The notes beneath the pieces are model-generated. The model was not told where the DNA came from, searched no databases, and saw only the letters and a list, made by a program, of their open reading frames with translations. The position numbers were made by a program, and so were the translations under genes. Shown in pieces: positions 1 to 12,300 of a DNA stretch of 64,000 nt; within the stretch, counting starts at the first letter, position 1; every line of letters starts with the position of its first letter. Source of the stretch: Patiria miniata (Eukaryota > Echinodermata > Asteroidea > Valvatida > Asterinidae). Where the stretch lies: contig NW_024037064.1 of the NCBI RefSeq assembly GCF_015706575.1, positions 7,975,606 to 8,039,605 of the forward strand, given 5' to 3'.

Positions 1-560
1 ACAGTCTTATAACTATAGCACTGTTTGACCGATTGATATCGAACCTGGTAGGTATATAGACAGGGACATGTTATAGATAAAATTTGGAATGTCAAGGTCA
101 TGTGCCCTTTACTTCCAGTGTTACCGGAAGTGTAATTTGAGAACCTTATTAGCATATCTCATGAATTATAAATCTGATCGGGTTGATAACGATTAATAGA
201 AAGCAGTAACATTCAAAGTTTGATATTATGTTATTAATATTACTGTGCGTTTTATTATTCTCATGGTATGACGCAATATTGTGATCGCCATATCTCCACA
301 ATACAATAAGTTATGATTACAGTTCTTTGCACATTTGCTCATATTGTACTGAAAATGCTCCTCCTTGAGAGTCAAGATCATGTGACCCTTACTGCCGGTT
401 GTACCGGATTTATTAGTTTAATTTGTTTTGTTTTACATCATTAGGCCCAAATCATTTTGTTTACGGTCCAATAGACAATCAAAACTGGGAACAGCTTTGT
501 GGTTGTTCACAACCACCACCTCTAGTTATTATTATTATTATTATTTATTCGACCAAAATT
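1..560. repeat. Dispersed repeat with CAAGGTCATGTGAC and TACCGGAAGTG blocks
   Basis: Two diverged units (about 60-240 and 330-540), each with a GTCAAGATCATGTGACC-like block followed by a TACCGGA block. A relative lies in gene B intron 1 (about 42390-42860), including the same end 'GTGGTTGTTCA ... CCAC.TCTAGT'. No gene seen here. Confidence 0.55.
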
Positions 561-789
561 ACAAACACAGTGATGGGTCAGGGGCAGCAAAAGTAAAAAT
601 ACTGTGGTCCGGGGACCTGTTGCCCCACATCAAAGTGCTTAAAAATCATATATAGAATATATATAGAAAAAATAATATAAAACACACACAAACAAAAGGA
701 AAGACACGTCATTAAACAATGCTTAAAAAGACAAAATTCGCCCAAAATGATTACAAACCGTTAAATAAAAATTACAAAATATAACAAAT

Positions 790-1060
790 TAAACTCTATT
801 TATTCATTGCTTGCATTTAAACAAGTCAGTGTCAGGTGTATTATCCAGTATCTGTCATGAATTCCAAATTTAAACGCTGTGCCTCAAGAATGTACTGTCG
901 CGAAGGGCCGGTTTTGCTGCGTCATATCATTTTGTATGTCGACGTTATCCGGGTTGTTTAAAACTCGGCTTCGTCTACGTTTCGGTTCAGCTTCATATTT
1001 GGGTCCCTAACTTTGGAGATTCCAGCTCAGCATGACTCAATAGTGGACCAGCCAAAGTGG
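790..1060. repeat. Dispersed repeat, copy 1
   Basis: Shares long blocks with 5110-5370: 'CAAGAATGTA', 'TTTGTATGTCGACGTT', 'CTCGGCTTCGTCTA', 'GGTCCCTAACTTTGGAGATT'. Function unknown; probably a transposon fragment. Confidence 0.55.
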
Positions 1061-1104
1061 ATAATTACATTTTGGACCGCATTTTTGGTAATCATCAATC
1101 AGTC

Positions 1105-1985
1105 AAATTATTGAAAAGTTAATTGTTGTGATTTTACTTACACACCCTTACTTAAATTACCTATTCTTCAGTATAATTATAAGCGACTAAATAATTATGA
1201 GGACATGGTAACGATCCAAAATGGCTACGACTATTATACCCACAAATTATCAGCATCTACCTTGTCCCCAGATACCATCAAGTAGTTGGCAAACCTCAGC
1301 ATTGATGGGCTTCAAATTCACCAAGTTGCTTACTGGCAGAGTTCCCTACTAAAACCTTACAGAAAATCATACATTTATGAACAATTGTAACATCATGACA
1401 TTTAGCTCACCAAACAAAAGCGGGGAAAAACGAGCTGGCTTTCCGTAAACTGGGCTTTAATTAGGCGAAGGGTCGCCTAACGTAGTAGACTTGGAAAAGG
1501 TCAAAGAAATCCCCCCTACAAAAAAAAATGCTTGCAATAATTATGTCAATGTCAATTTTTTTCTTTCCATTACCTTCTTTCCTTGAACTTTTTCAAGTCT
1601 CCCACTTTAGGCAACCCTTCACTAATTAGGCCACTGAACAGACACCTCGTTTTCCCGTTTTTGTTTCCTGGGCTAAATATCACAACGGAATCATTGTTCA
1701 AACGATTTTCAATAAGGTTTTAATAGGGTAACCGTAACAGTAAGAAATTGAAGCTCATCAATACTGAGGCTTGGCAAGACTACTTGATGATATTTGGAGA
1801 CAAGGTAAATGCGCGCAATTTTGGGGTATAGAAGCCATTTTGGATTGTTACAACATTATGTCCTCATAATTATTCAGTAACTTATATTCTTTAGAAAATG
1901 TTATTGAAGTAAGTATGTGTAACAAGAATCACCAAAACAAAATGTTCACCCCCCAAAATAAAAAATGTATCCAAATATCTAGGAA
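1105..1985. mobile_element. Foldback element with very long inverted arms
   Basis: The left arm (about 1105-1510) pairs with the right arm (about 1570-1985) in reverse. Examples: 'AATAATTATGAGGACAT' at 1190 and its complement at 1858; 'ACCTTGTCCCCAGATACCAT' at 1260 against 'GATATTTGGAGACAAGGTAA' at 1788; 'TTAATTAGGCGAAGGGT' at 1458 and its complement near 1615. Only about 60 bases separate the arms. It has no coding sequence and is a non-autonomous palindromic DNA element. Bases 2000-2900 after it hold nothing I recognise. Confidence 0.7.
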
Positions 1986-2924
1986 AAAATATTCATGTAT
2001 TACACTGCAGGTTTGAGCGATTTATGCAAATTGGGTAGATTTAGGGTCAAAATTAATGATGGCATCCACTCACATCTTGTTTGTTTTAGTTCAAAGACTT
2101 GATCTAGCATGGATGCCAGCTATGACCTAATATGCCGTGAAATTATTTTCTAGAGACGTTTTCCACATTTGGCTGGCCTACTATTGTGCCCGACCTCTCA
2201 ATAACAAGCAATGGAAGCCATTTTGAAAAATTGTGAAAATTGCTTGTAATTCTACCCATATTTTTTCAGAGGACAAATCTCCGATGGCCCTATAGCCAAA
2301 TATCTTTCTCATGATATAATCTGACTGTGTGCCAAATTCCATGCTTTTATCCTCAAATGAACAATTCCCCCAAATAGTTGCCTTATCTTCCCCACTAATT
2401 GCGCATGCCTATGTAAGGACTGTGAACGTTTAACCAACAAACGGTATAAAAAGGATCAGATTTCTAAGAAGTCCAAATTTCATGTGACACTGGAAAAGTG
2501 TTTAAGACCAGCCAGTCGGTGTTTTATTAACAAGTGATCGGCTCTCGACCAATAGGAATGAGTAAACTGTCTTATTTATGAATGTCTGTTTAAGGGTCAC
2601 GGCTCTTTAACCAAATTTCAGTCCTAAAGAATGTTTGATAGGGAACGTTACATATTTTGCCAAATTAAAAAATACTGACATAAGTTTTGAATAATTTTAA
2701 GTAATTAACATTTTTTTAGCCCTTAAATAGTTTTGACCCTTCACCTGACCTTGTGCAAACATCCACAACTACTGATCCTTCGTTCTTGTGACTGTCCCTA
2801 TCTTGCTGAGCCCCGGATACATGATGTATGTGTCTTAATATTTTACAAACGTCGAAATCTTCTTGCTTCCACAGTGATAGAGTCAGTGGTTGGGATAGCA
2901 TGAGATATGCCTAGGATTACATAA

Positions 2925-3142
2925 TTCTTAAGTTCAGCCGAGTGGCGCACCCAAGGTGGGGGGGGGGGGGGGAGGTCGGGTGGGTTAAGCCACCCCCCCC
3001 CCAAGAGGTTGTCAATGTTTTTTTGTGTGTTTAAGTCCCACGATTTGACCTTGGTGATATGTATGTGGCCTATTTTCGAGTAGTAAAAAGGGTAAGTGGC
3101 GCCACCAACGTCAAAATAGTCCACCCAAAAATGATAAAACAT
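2925..3142. repeat. G/C-tract-rich transposon-like fragment
   Basis: Starts near 'GAGTGGCGCACCCAAGG', with runs of 14 G and 10 C. Similar tract pairs flank hAT-type non-autonomous elements, and one complete example lies at 28080-28480. No partner end was found here. Confidence 0.35.
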
Positions 3143-3438
3143 TTATTTTTTATGCGGCCAAATTTTGGGCAGCATTTTGTGAAAACAAAAATTAAAAACT
3201 TCCAAAAAGATTGAACAAAAATTCCAGTCCAGCCCGATCTTAACGATCATGAAATACAACATAGTTTAGTCAGAAAAGGGGGGTATCGTGCACCCTCGGA
3301 AATCAATTTCTAATCAACGTGTCTAGGTCAGAAAAAATGCGTAGAAAACGATTTGCTATGTTAAAAATTTCATAAAATTTCCCACGTATTGTTTTTATGC
3401 AAATTAGTGCCGCCATTACCGAAAAATCTATTTTTAAT

Positions 3439-3895
3439 TATATCTCAGCCAATATTGCAGATAACTGAACGAACTAGGTGTCTAAACCCATGTTTTCAAG
3501 GTCAGAGATCACAATAAAACTATTTTGGAAGTCACCACATGTGTCTGTGGCATAGGAATATGCAAATTAGTGCCGCTAATACCGGAACATCATGTTTTTG
3601 GCATATCTCGGCCAATGTAGAACGTAACTACACCAGTAAGGTGTCTAAACCCATGTTTTGATGGTCAAGTATCATTAGAAGACCATTCACGAAGTAACTA
3701 TGTGTGTCTTTGGCATGAAAATATGTAAAATATTAAGTGTCGGTTTATCAGATATTTGATTTTTAGCCAATATCTCGGCCAATATTGCACATAACTACAC
3801 CAATAAGGTGTCTAAACCCATGTTTTGAGGGTCAGGTATCATTAGAAGACCATTTACGAAGTAACTATGTGTGTCTTTGGCATGAAAATAAAGAG
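3439..3895 (+). repeat. Tandem repeat, three units of about 165 bases
   Basis: Units start at about 3439, 3603 and 3770 with 'ATATCTC.GCCAATATTGCA', and continue 'AGGTGTCTAAACCCATGTTTT', 'GGTCA...ATCA', ending 'TGTGTGTCTTTGGCATGAAA'. Units 2 and 3 are closest. Satellite-like. Confidence 0.7.
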
Positions 3896-4664
3896 AAAGT
3901 GATACAGCATTTCTCGTCAGTGTTGCCTGGTAGCAAGCAGCCAACAACAAATAAAAATAATTCATTCCGATTCTTATTGATTCCTCTGTCTCAGATCAAA
4001 ATAAGAAATATGCTGAGTCACGGGGATAGGTAGCAAAAATGTCTTCAACTGTTGGTGAAGATGCCCCTTCTTAATTTCATGAGGGAGAAAGCAGGTTTAA
4101 AGGGACACTGCGTCCTGGAACAGCCCAATTGGGATATAAAATGCGCTTTGAACGAAATGATGTTGATCGGAAAGAACATTTAAAAGTAGGATATAAACAT
4201 CGACCCAACTATCCTTTAAAAACTGGGCGTTTTATGTTATTCCTGTATTATACATGCGAAAACGACTTTCGTGTTCCACTTTTTCGACTCCCAAAAGTCG
4301 GGCTGTTTGGGTGCTCGCGACCGATGCTGTGTACGTGTGTTATCGTACATTAAATGAAAACGTCAGAAACAACGTATTCGTACTCCGTCATGTCCGATGT
4401 AAACAACCGTTTTTTCCGTCTTTTCTCGGGAACGGTAAAGACATAAGGTCGGTTCCTTTCAACCAGATGTTTGAAATAGGATTAGTAAACAATCCGCATT
4501 ATTTTTTGTTAATAGCAGGAAACCATGTCAGAAGAAAGAGAAGAAAATGGAGGTGGATGCCAGCCTTAATTTTGATCAATAAATATACCCAATTTGCATA
4601 AATTGTTAATCCCTGCTGTGTTTACAAATATATATATATATTCCCATATTTGGGTTTATTCTTT

Positions 4665-4800
4665 TTTTTTTTTTTACTTTTTGAAAAGTTTATTTTGATG
4701 ATTCTACTTACAAATCCTTATACTTCAATAACATTTTCTTAAGCATATAAGTGACTGAATGATTACGGGGACATGGTAACTAATTCTGTTCTGTTGCCTT
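4665..4800. mobile_element. Solo arm of the foldback family
   Basis: Matches the outer arm of the 1105-1985 element: 'TTGAAAAGTTTATTTTGATGAT', 'TACTTCAATAACATTTTCTT', 'ATAAGTGACTGAATGATTAC', 'GGGGACATGGTAAC'. The opposite arm is absent. Confidence 0.6.
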
Positions 4801-5109
4801 CAGATACCAGAGGAGGCTCGGGCAACTATTGCAAATTGTGTAATTCTCTCAGTGGAACCACAAGTCACTACCCTCTTGGTATCGGGCATTAAAACAACCA
4901 TTCTGGTTTTGTGTTAAAATACTCCTATCAGTTTGTTTTAAAACTGCTATTGGGCTATACGGCGTTTAAGCAGGACATCCCATTTGCTGCTCAGTGCAAT
5001 GGTTCTGTTAGGGTGAAACGGTTTGTGTGAGTTAATATGTATTTACTTTAAAATACTCGTGTATTAATGTTTAAACAACATATTGGGTTAGGAAAGCCCC
5101 TACGCGACA

Positions 5110-5530
5110 AAAAAAATCGAGTTCATATATTCGTTGCTAGCAGTTAAACATGTTAATGCCATTTGTATTTTGGAGTATCTCAATTGAATGTCCGAAGTAA
5201 ACGTTGCGCCCCAAGAATGTATTCTCTACGCGAGGGGCGTCACATAAGTTTGTATGTCGACGTTTATACCTTGGTTGTTCAAACCTCGGCTTCGTCTATA
5301 GGTTTCGGCTTTGCCTGATATTTGGATCCCTAACTTTAGAGATTCCCGCTCATCATGTGCCAATGTTTTCCTTCAAATATATTAGGGTATATCCAACTGT
5401 ATATGAATCAAGTATTGTTTTATATTTGGTCTTTAACCTTGGTGGTTCCGAGGTCAGAGATAAAGCCAAGGCGGAGACTAAGCCGAGCTTTGAAAACGGG
5501 TCATCATGTTTATCCTTAGCAGTGGCGGAT
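5110..5530. repeat. Dispersed repeat copy 2 with internal inverted repeat
   Basis: The left part matches 790-1060. 'AACCTCGGCTTCGTCTA' at about 5280 is repeated in reverse at about 5465-5498 ('GCGGAGACTAAGCCGAG'), suggesting a small hairpin-forming transposon. Confidence 0.5.
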
Positions 5531-5589
5531 ACTTGACCACATTTGTCCGAATTAAGTTTTGAAATGGGAATCATGCAGATTATCCCCCA

Positions 5590-6030
5590 ATCATATTTTT
5601 TTCAGCCTGCCCCTCTTTCTATTCTCATAATTCATTGTCTTATGCTATTGACAGAAATGGGCACAACTCATCAGCCATATACAAGCATCACCACAGGTAA
5701 CAACCTTTATTATTGAATGTTTGAGATTATTATTTGAAGATTAAAGTAACCTGTCGACTTTTTTTTAAATACAGGTATCACAAGTCCTAAGCTCCCCAAC
5801 ATTATTCTTAATTAATGGAATAGAAATGCACGGTTTTAACAATATCCCAAATGCAAATGACAGAGGACACTCTTCTGCCCATCGTGTGAGAAAATGAGAG
5901 ACAGAGAGAGGCACAGCTGTACAGCTGGTCTGCCACATACATCCCAGGTTATAACAGCCGTGTGGTTGCGAATGGCAATTTCTAAAGGTTACGTACACTC
6001 TCTTTTGAATGAAACTACAAGCACACAGAC
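5590..6030 (+). repeat. Local duplication, copy 1 (includes gene A exon 1)
   Basis: 'GCCTGCCCCTCTTTCTATT' at 5606 recurs at 6528. The block 5902-6033, from 'GAGACAGAGAGAGGCACAG' to 'CACACAGACATGTTCA', recurs at 6572-6715 almost unchanged. Confidence 0.75.
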
Positions 6031-6365
6031 ATGTTCAAGTTGGCGGGCAAAATCTTTGAAAATAAATTTGTCCCGTTCGGATAACCGTATCTTCATGCAA
6101 CTTTCAGGGTTCAATTCCTTTGTAATGATCCAACATGTGCTGACAATCCTTGTGATATGGTGATTACTTTTCGTTGAAATTGGAAAAATAGGCCTGGCTA
6201 CGTGCATTTTAAAAGTTGTAATACTTTTTAAGCAACTTTAAAAGTTTCGATGGAATCGTTTGCAACTTTTAAAACACTCATTTGATTGTTTATTTATTTT
6301 ATTCAATGAAACAGAAATTCACAAAGAAAAAGTCAAAAGGGGAGATGCAAAGCAATCAACACCAG
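5655..6365 (+). CDS. Gene A exons 1-2: N-terminal leader
   Basis: Exon 1 follows an acceptor (AG at 5653-5654), has ATG at 5657 (MGTTHQPYTSITT) and ends in phase 1 at 5696 before GTAAC. Exon 2 (6315-6365) is open, enters and leaves in phase 1, and is rich in Lys, Gln and Ser/Thr. Both phases fit exon 3. The ATG lying just inside an acceptor means a 5' UTR exon should lie upstream, as is also predicted for gene B. No recognisable domain. The calls rest on phase and splice signals only, so other N-termini are possible. Confidence 0.4.
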
Positions 6366-9300
6366 GTAACGATTTACATAGCATATCATTTATAACGTTT
6401 ACCAAAAAAAGTCAACAAATACAAGGTCAGGGGGTTTCCGTCGTACTCGGTGCACGACAAGTGCTTCGGATTCCAGATATTTTGCTCTGGGACAAGACTG
6501 TTATCCTCCGGTCCACATTTTTTGTGCCTGCCCCTCTTTCTATTTTCATATTTCATATATATTTTTTATACTAGAGACAGAGAGAGGCACAGCTGTACAG
6601 CTGGTCTGCCACATACATCCACAGGTTATAACAGCCGTGTGGTTGCGAATGGCAATTTCTAAAGGTTACGTACACTCTCTTTTGAATGAAACTACAAGCA
6701 CACAGACATGTTCACGAATATTAAAAGGTTCCTATCCATTACGGTATTCAGTAAAATAAAAAAAGTCCTCCTTCACGAGTTATTAATTAATAAACATCAG
6801 CCTTTTTGCCTGCTTCTATTGGTCGACACCGAGACTCACGCCCAGTCACGCCGAGTGACGCTAATAAATTTGGTAATATGCGCTTCGTCATTGTGTTGCC
6901 GGGCCGAAATCGGTCAATCATAGCGCATACGGCGTTGTAGAATCTTTGCTGAAAACCATGCACGTGGGTTTGGTCTCCAAAAAATCACAGTCGAAATTTT
7001 CCTGGGAGATATTTATAGGTGTAGTACTAGCATTTACAACAACAGATTAAGCTGAAATTTGGAATATACTGAGACTAAATATTCTTTCTTCCGTTATAAT
7101 TAAACGTTTCAGTCATACTCAGCATATTTTTTGAGAAAAAAAAAACGTTCAAAAGGCCATGTTTTTTGGGGCTGCATGCATTTCACTGCTCTGTTATGGC
7201 GTCTAAATACGTAATCGGATTACGTTTGCCTATCAACGGCCGAGCTTCGCCTTCACAACACATGGCTGATAATAGTCACCTCCTTGTCGAATGTTTTGGA
7301 ATTTCGTTCATAGATTTCCGTCCAGTTGTTTTCAATAACACACGTAGATTAATTGTGTCACATCATTCATTAAAGGGTGATGTTTCACTCGAGTAATTAA
7401 TAGGTTGCTTAGTACAAGTACTTCGTGATTACAAAAGAGGTCACAGTCTGATGCACCATTGATAGTTTTCCATAAATATCGCTCACTCAGATCATAAGTT
7501 TCGATTCAATAGTTTTTACATAATTTCCATCACTCCAATGATTCGATCAGGGCGCTGTCGATGAGTTTTTTTTTTCAAAATTAATTATTTGTTTAAAGGT
7601 ACCTTGAATATTCCGGCTTGAACCAATCGCAACTTATTATAAATCAGTAATGTTGATTAGCTGTTCTTGGAGTACATAACTACAATTAAGAGGCGACTAG
7701 ATGGATGGCTACAAGATGATGTCTGATGTTGCATAACGAGTCACCCTTCAGATAAGTGGACAAGGAACAATCAAAACAGAATGACGATTTGATTTACATA
7801 AGATATCAGTTTGGAAGTTTACAAACAATTAGTTATCATTTGTAAAAGAAGGGGTCAAGGAAGGAAGCCCCATAGTCTATGCATGCACGACTCCTCCCAC
7901 TTTCAACCCCCCTTGTACAACCTTTCTTATTTCTGAGTTGCAAAAAAGGTTGTCTGGTTTTCTATAGCTAAAACTATAGACTGGCAGAACACGAGACTGA
8001 AACACTATACCGGGTGGTTAAAAAAGGACACCCATTTTTTACAGCAATTTTCACCTACTTAATGAACCTATTTAAAATATTCTTTCAGATAGTAGTTAAG
8101 TATAGGCCGTTAACCGTGCATGGTGAAAAAAAGCTTAGTAAAAGTCGCCAAAATAGTGATATTATGCTAATTTGAATACAAGTCACCAAAATCAGTCTTG
8201 TCCACGGGTTATTCTATGTAAATTGGACGTTTTCGTAGTTCATAAAAATTAAAAAACCTTCCCACCAAAAATATTTTGCCTTGGTAACTTTTATTGAAGC
8301 TGTCCAATTATTCATTTCAGTGTTAAGATCATTTACTCAATGAACTGTCGGCTTAAGTTCATTGTTGCATAACAATACATAACGTAACAATCGAATGTCA
8401 TGCCCTTTCAAATAAAGCTGATAGCTGAGCTCAGTCAAGCGAAGGGAATGTATACCTCCGTGGACAAACAGGTTTCGCACATGAAATGTTCAAATTCGCA
8501 TAGCTCAACGACAAAATGTGCTGATGCAACGACTTTTTCGTCACATTTGCCAGTACTTTAATAGCTAATCGACAGTTAAAAATAATTTTTAAAAATAGGT
8601 GAAAATTGCTGTCAAATGTGGGTGTCCTTTTTTAACCACCCTGTATACTATTAAACCACAAAATTCGTGAGGACAGTTTAGCGCGCAAAATTAACTATAT
8701 TTATGTACGCGTGTATGACATGGATGTTATTTTTAAAAAGGCAATTAAAAAAAATAATGAGTCTTAATGGCCTAGTTAAAAATATGAAATTTGTGCTAAA
8801 TTTTGTGAACATTATTATAATAAACATTACAGTGAACTGTAATTGAAAGTTAACCTTAGAAATGGAATTTTTCTTCCCACAGAGGATTCATTTCATTTCA
8901 TAAAGTGAAACTTTTAGAAACCATTTTCACACACTTTTACACAACTGGAAAACATTTTCACTCTTTTTCACACATGTAGGACACCGTTTTCCCACCTACC
9001 CTTTTCACACAGGTGGGAAAAAATTTCCACGAAATTGGGAGTGCGAATGCTCATTCTTTTCACAAAAACTCGCATTCACATACGCAGTGTTAACTTTCAA
9101 TCAGAATTCACTGTAATCCACTTCGTACGGAAGCTCGCTGTTGTTTGGTTCTCCCTGGATATTTTCTAATGAATGCACCTACGTTACATGTTTATAAGGC
9201 CCCTGCAAATTCTCTGGTTTCCTTTAGACATTTCTCTTTCAAAAAACTGCTTTTAAATTTTGTCCTCCGAAAAAGCAACTGCAGGTTCAAAGCCTGTATC

Positions 9301-12300
9301 ACCTGTTTGGTTTCTTGTAGAGCATGGAAGGACAATTCTTCCCCCTCATGCATTACGACAAAAATAATGTTTACTTGAGATGAATTCATTGTTTTGGAGG
9401 GAATTTTTTTGGGGAGGGGGATGGGAAGTGCTGGTCAAAAGTACCACTTAAAAGAACTTTTTGCTTAATAGAAACGCAAATTCATATTTGAATTTGATTG
9501 TTTTATTCCGAAAAGGTTCAAGTCCGACAACATGGTTGCAAGGGCGTTCCTCAGTTGAAGCACTCGATCTTCACCTCTGCAAATGGGCGCTCACGGGGAC
9601 CGTTGACAGAAAGAATGAGAGGCCTTGGCCATTTTGTATCGTTGCTACTCATAATGTAATAGCAATGACAGTCAGAGGCAAGATGGTATGGATACACTAC
9701 ATCAACGGTGTTCTTAAAACAATCATCGATACCGAAGAAGGTAGAGGGGACTGAGCTTCTTTTATACGCGATCTGTGGCGCTTTCTCTCTGTATGGCTAA
9801 TTCCCACCTTTATTGACATATGTCCGTAATGTGGCATCAAAACAGGTCGTTGGAAAATTATACATTCCACAAACTTAAAATAAATTTAGCTATTCCCCTA
9901 TTTTGTATCACCGCCATGAATTCCTTTTAAAGTCGTCTTCCTGTGCTCAAAGGATTACGTATAAGTTATTGCATACTAAGTAACATGGAAATCTCCATTT
10001 CGCAAGCTGGAGACAAGTTTTCGAACGCAAAGTGGCTGGAAGTTGAAACTGTGTCCCAAAAATATGGTAACTATCAAAGTAAAATGTAACTTTTTTTCCT
10101 GCTTACTTTCCTTTGCAGCCTTGACCTTGAGTCATCATGTGTCATGTGACGTCACATTACATATTACACTTTTCTAAGGCCTATATATCGATAGAACTAT
10201 ACGTCCGATTTGGTTGTAACTTTACAGAACTATTGGTCCTGACCACACTGCATCTTTGTACTGCACGTTTGTCATATCAGTCTATATCATTTCATAAACA
10301 TGCAATGACAAAGCTCCCATGTGTTTGTCCGAATACCTTTCAGACTTGTCCATAGCACTTGTACACGTTTTCAGCGTGTCCGGCACTTAATGCACTTACA
10401 CCGATCCCTTAATACTTGGCATACACAAAACCAGCACCTGCTGACATGATGTGTGCCGAATATTGACGTCGTCATGGCGCCATCTCGTGCCACGTGACGT
10501 CGAATAAAAGGTGGTTCTTTTTAAAGGCCTATTTGTACAGAACTGTAGGTCTGGCTGGTATGTTCATAGACCGGGCTGTGTTATAGATGGAAAGTGAAAT
10601 GACGTCCTGATAACGTCATCACATGACACGTGCTGTTATATTAAAGTTTCATTTTTAAAAACTCTTATTTCAAGAACTACAAGTCCGATTTGGTTGAACT
10701 TGGTTTGTACCTAAACCGGGATGTTTTATGGATGAAAATTAAGGCAACGTCATGATGACGTCATCACATGTCATATGACGTCACATTAGAATGTGCATTT
10801 GTTTTGTGATGGCTATATATCTGCAGAACTTTGGGTCTGTTTAAGTTGACACTTTGTATGTACCTAAACTTGGATGTGCTATAGATGGAAATGGAACTTT
10901 CGCCATGCTGACGTCATAAAATGACATGTGAAATCACATTAACGGTGCATTTTTAAGGCCTTTATCTACAAACTATTTGTCCTGATCACTTTGCAATTTT
11001 CTACTTTGCAAGCGTGTCTTGTCAGTCTATAACACAACGCAAAACGCAGTATACAATGCCAAAACAGTCATGCGTTTAAATCTAGTTTTACATGTTTTTC
11101 TTCAATTAAAATTCTACTATGTCATCCCATTACACAGATATGCAAGGCATTTCAGCTACGCAAGACCGATTGGTAATGGTAGGAGCTTCTACCCATCTTG
11201 TCCACATGTACAAGATGAACGGCCAGTTAGACTTCAAGTTCTCAACAGTACAACATGAAGAAGTCAAGGATGCTGCAAAGCAGGTGGCCATTTGGCCATG
11301 GAGTGTAGCAACCAAGAAGAATGGTGTCATCGTAGTGGGTGATGTGGTGAGGTACGTAGTGACTGAGCACAGCCCTAAAGATGGTAAGATCCTGCGCACC
11401 ATGCAAGTAAAGATTAAACCTGAATATCTGGCCGTTGATGACGACGACAGAATCCTCGTCAGTGATTGCCACACTATACTCGTATTTGACGATAGCGGTT
11501 ATGAAACCTTCACCCAACCAATGATAGACGGTAGGCTAGCTAAATCATATGGTTTATGCTGCACCAAATCGGCCGTCTACGTGGTTGTATCTGATGATGG
11601 TGGTAATACAGGACGTATACACCAATATGACAACGGAGGGAACTTTGTTGAATCCATCGCCTTGGGTCTGTTTCGTCATATGGGGATTACTGCCACAGCC
11701 GATCATCGATATCTTGTAATTGCATCTGATTACCGTTTGATGATCTACAAAGGTATATAAAAACTTCCATGTTCAAAGACTTTCTTGATAGTTTCGGGAA
11801 ATGTATCATGTATTCATAAATAACTAAGACAGTTTACCCATTCCTATTGGTCGAGAGCGCGTCACATGGCCGGTCTTAAACAGATGATAAAGACTGGCTG
11901 GCTGGTCTTAACACTTTTTAAAACCGGCAAAGCACACCTTAATTTTATTCCCTTTTTAAAATTACATGTTCACTTCATACATGTTCTTGGTGATTTTGAA
12001 ATCCATGTCAACAGGTGCAGTTATGTAATTTTTTTGGGGTGGCATTTTTACTCAAAGTGGCTGAAGAAAAAGTATTTGGCATTCCCAAAATTTGGCACTT
12101 TCTTTTAACGCAAAACACCCGCTTTCATTTCCAACTGAGTAAATGAACAACGTATTTTTTAAATGTTCATGTCTTTATAAGTTTTCCGGCTTTTACAAAT
12201 TAGAAAAGCGGGAGGTATATCAGATGGATATCATCCAACTCGAGGGGCGCTGTTGATGCCAGACGCGTAAATAAATTAACGTCCATATTTGTACATAATT

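Noticed and set aside
2843-3142. Minus-strand frame with a proline run
   Set aside because: The proline run is the translated G tract of a transposon-like fragment.
11130-11474. Two overlapping minus-strand frames over gene A exon 4
   Set aside because: Antisense shadows of the propeller exon.
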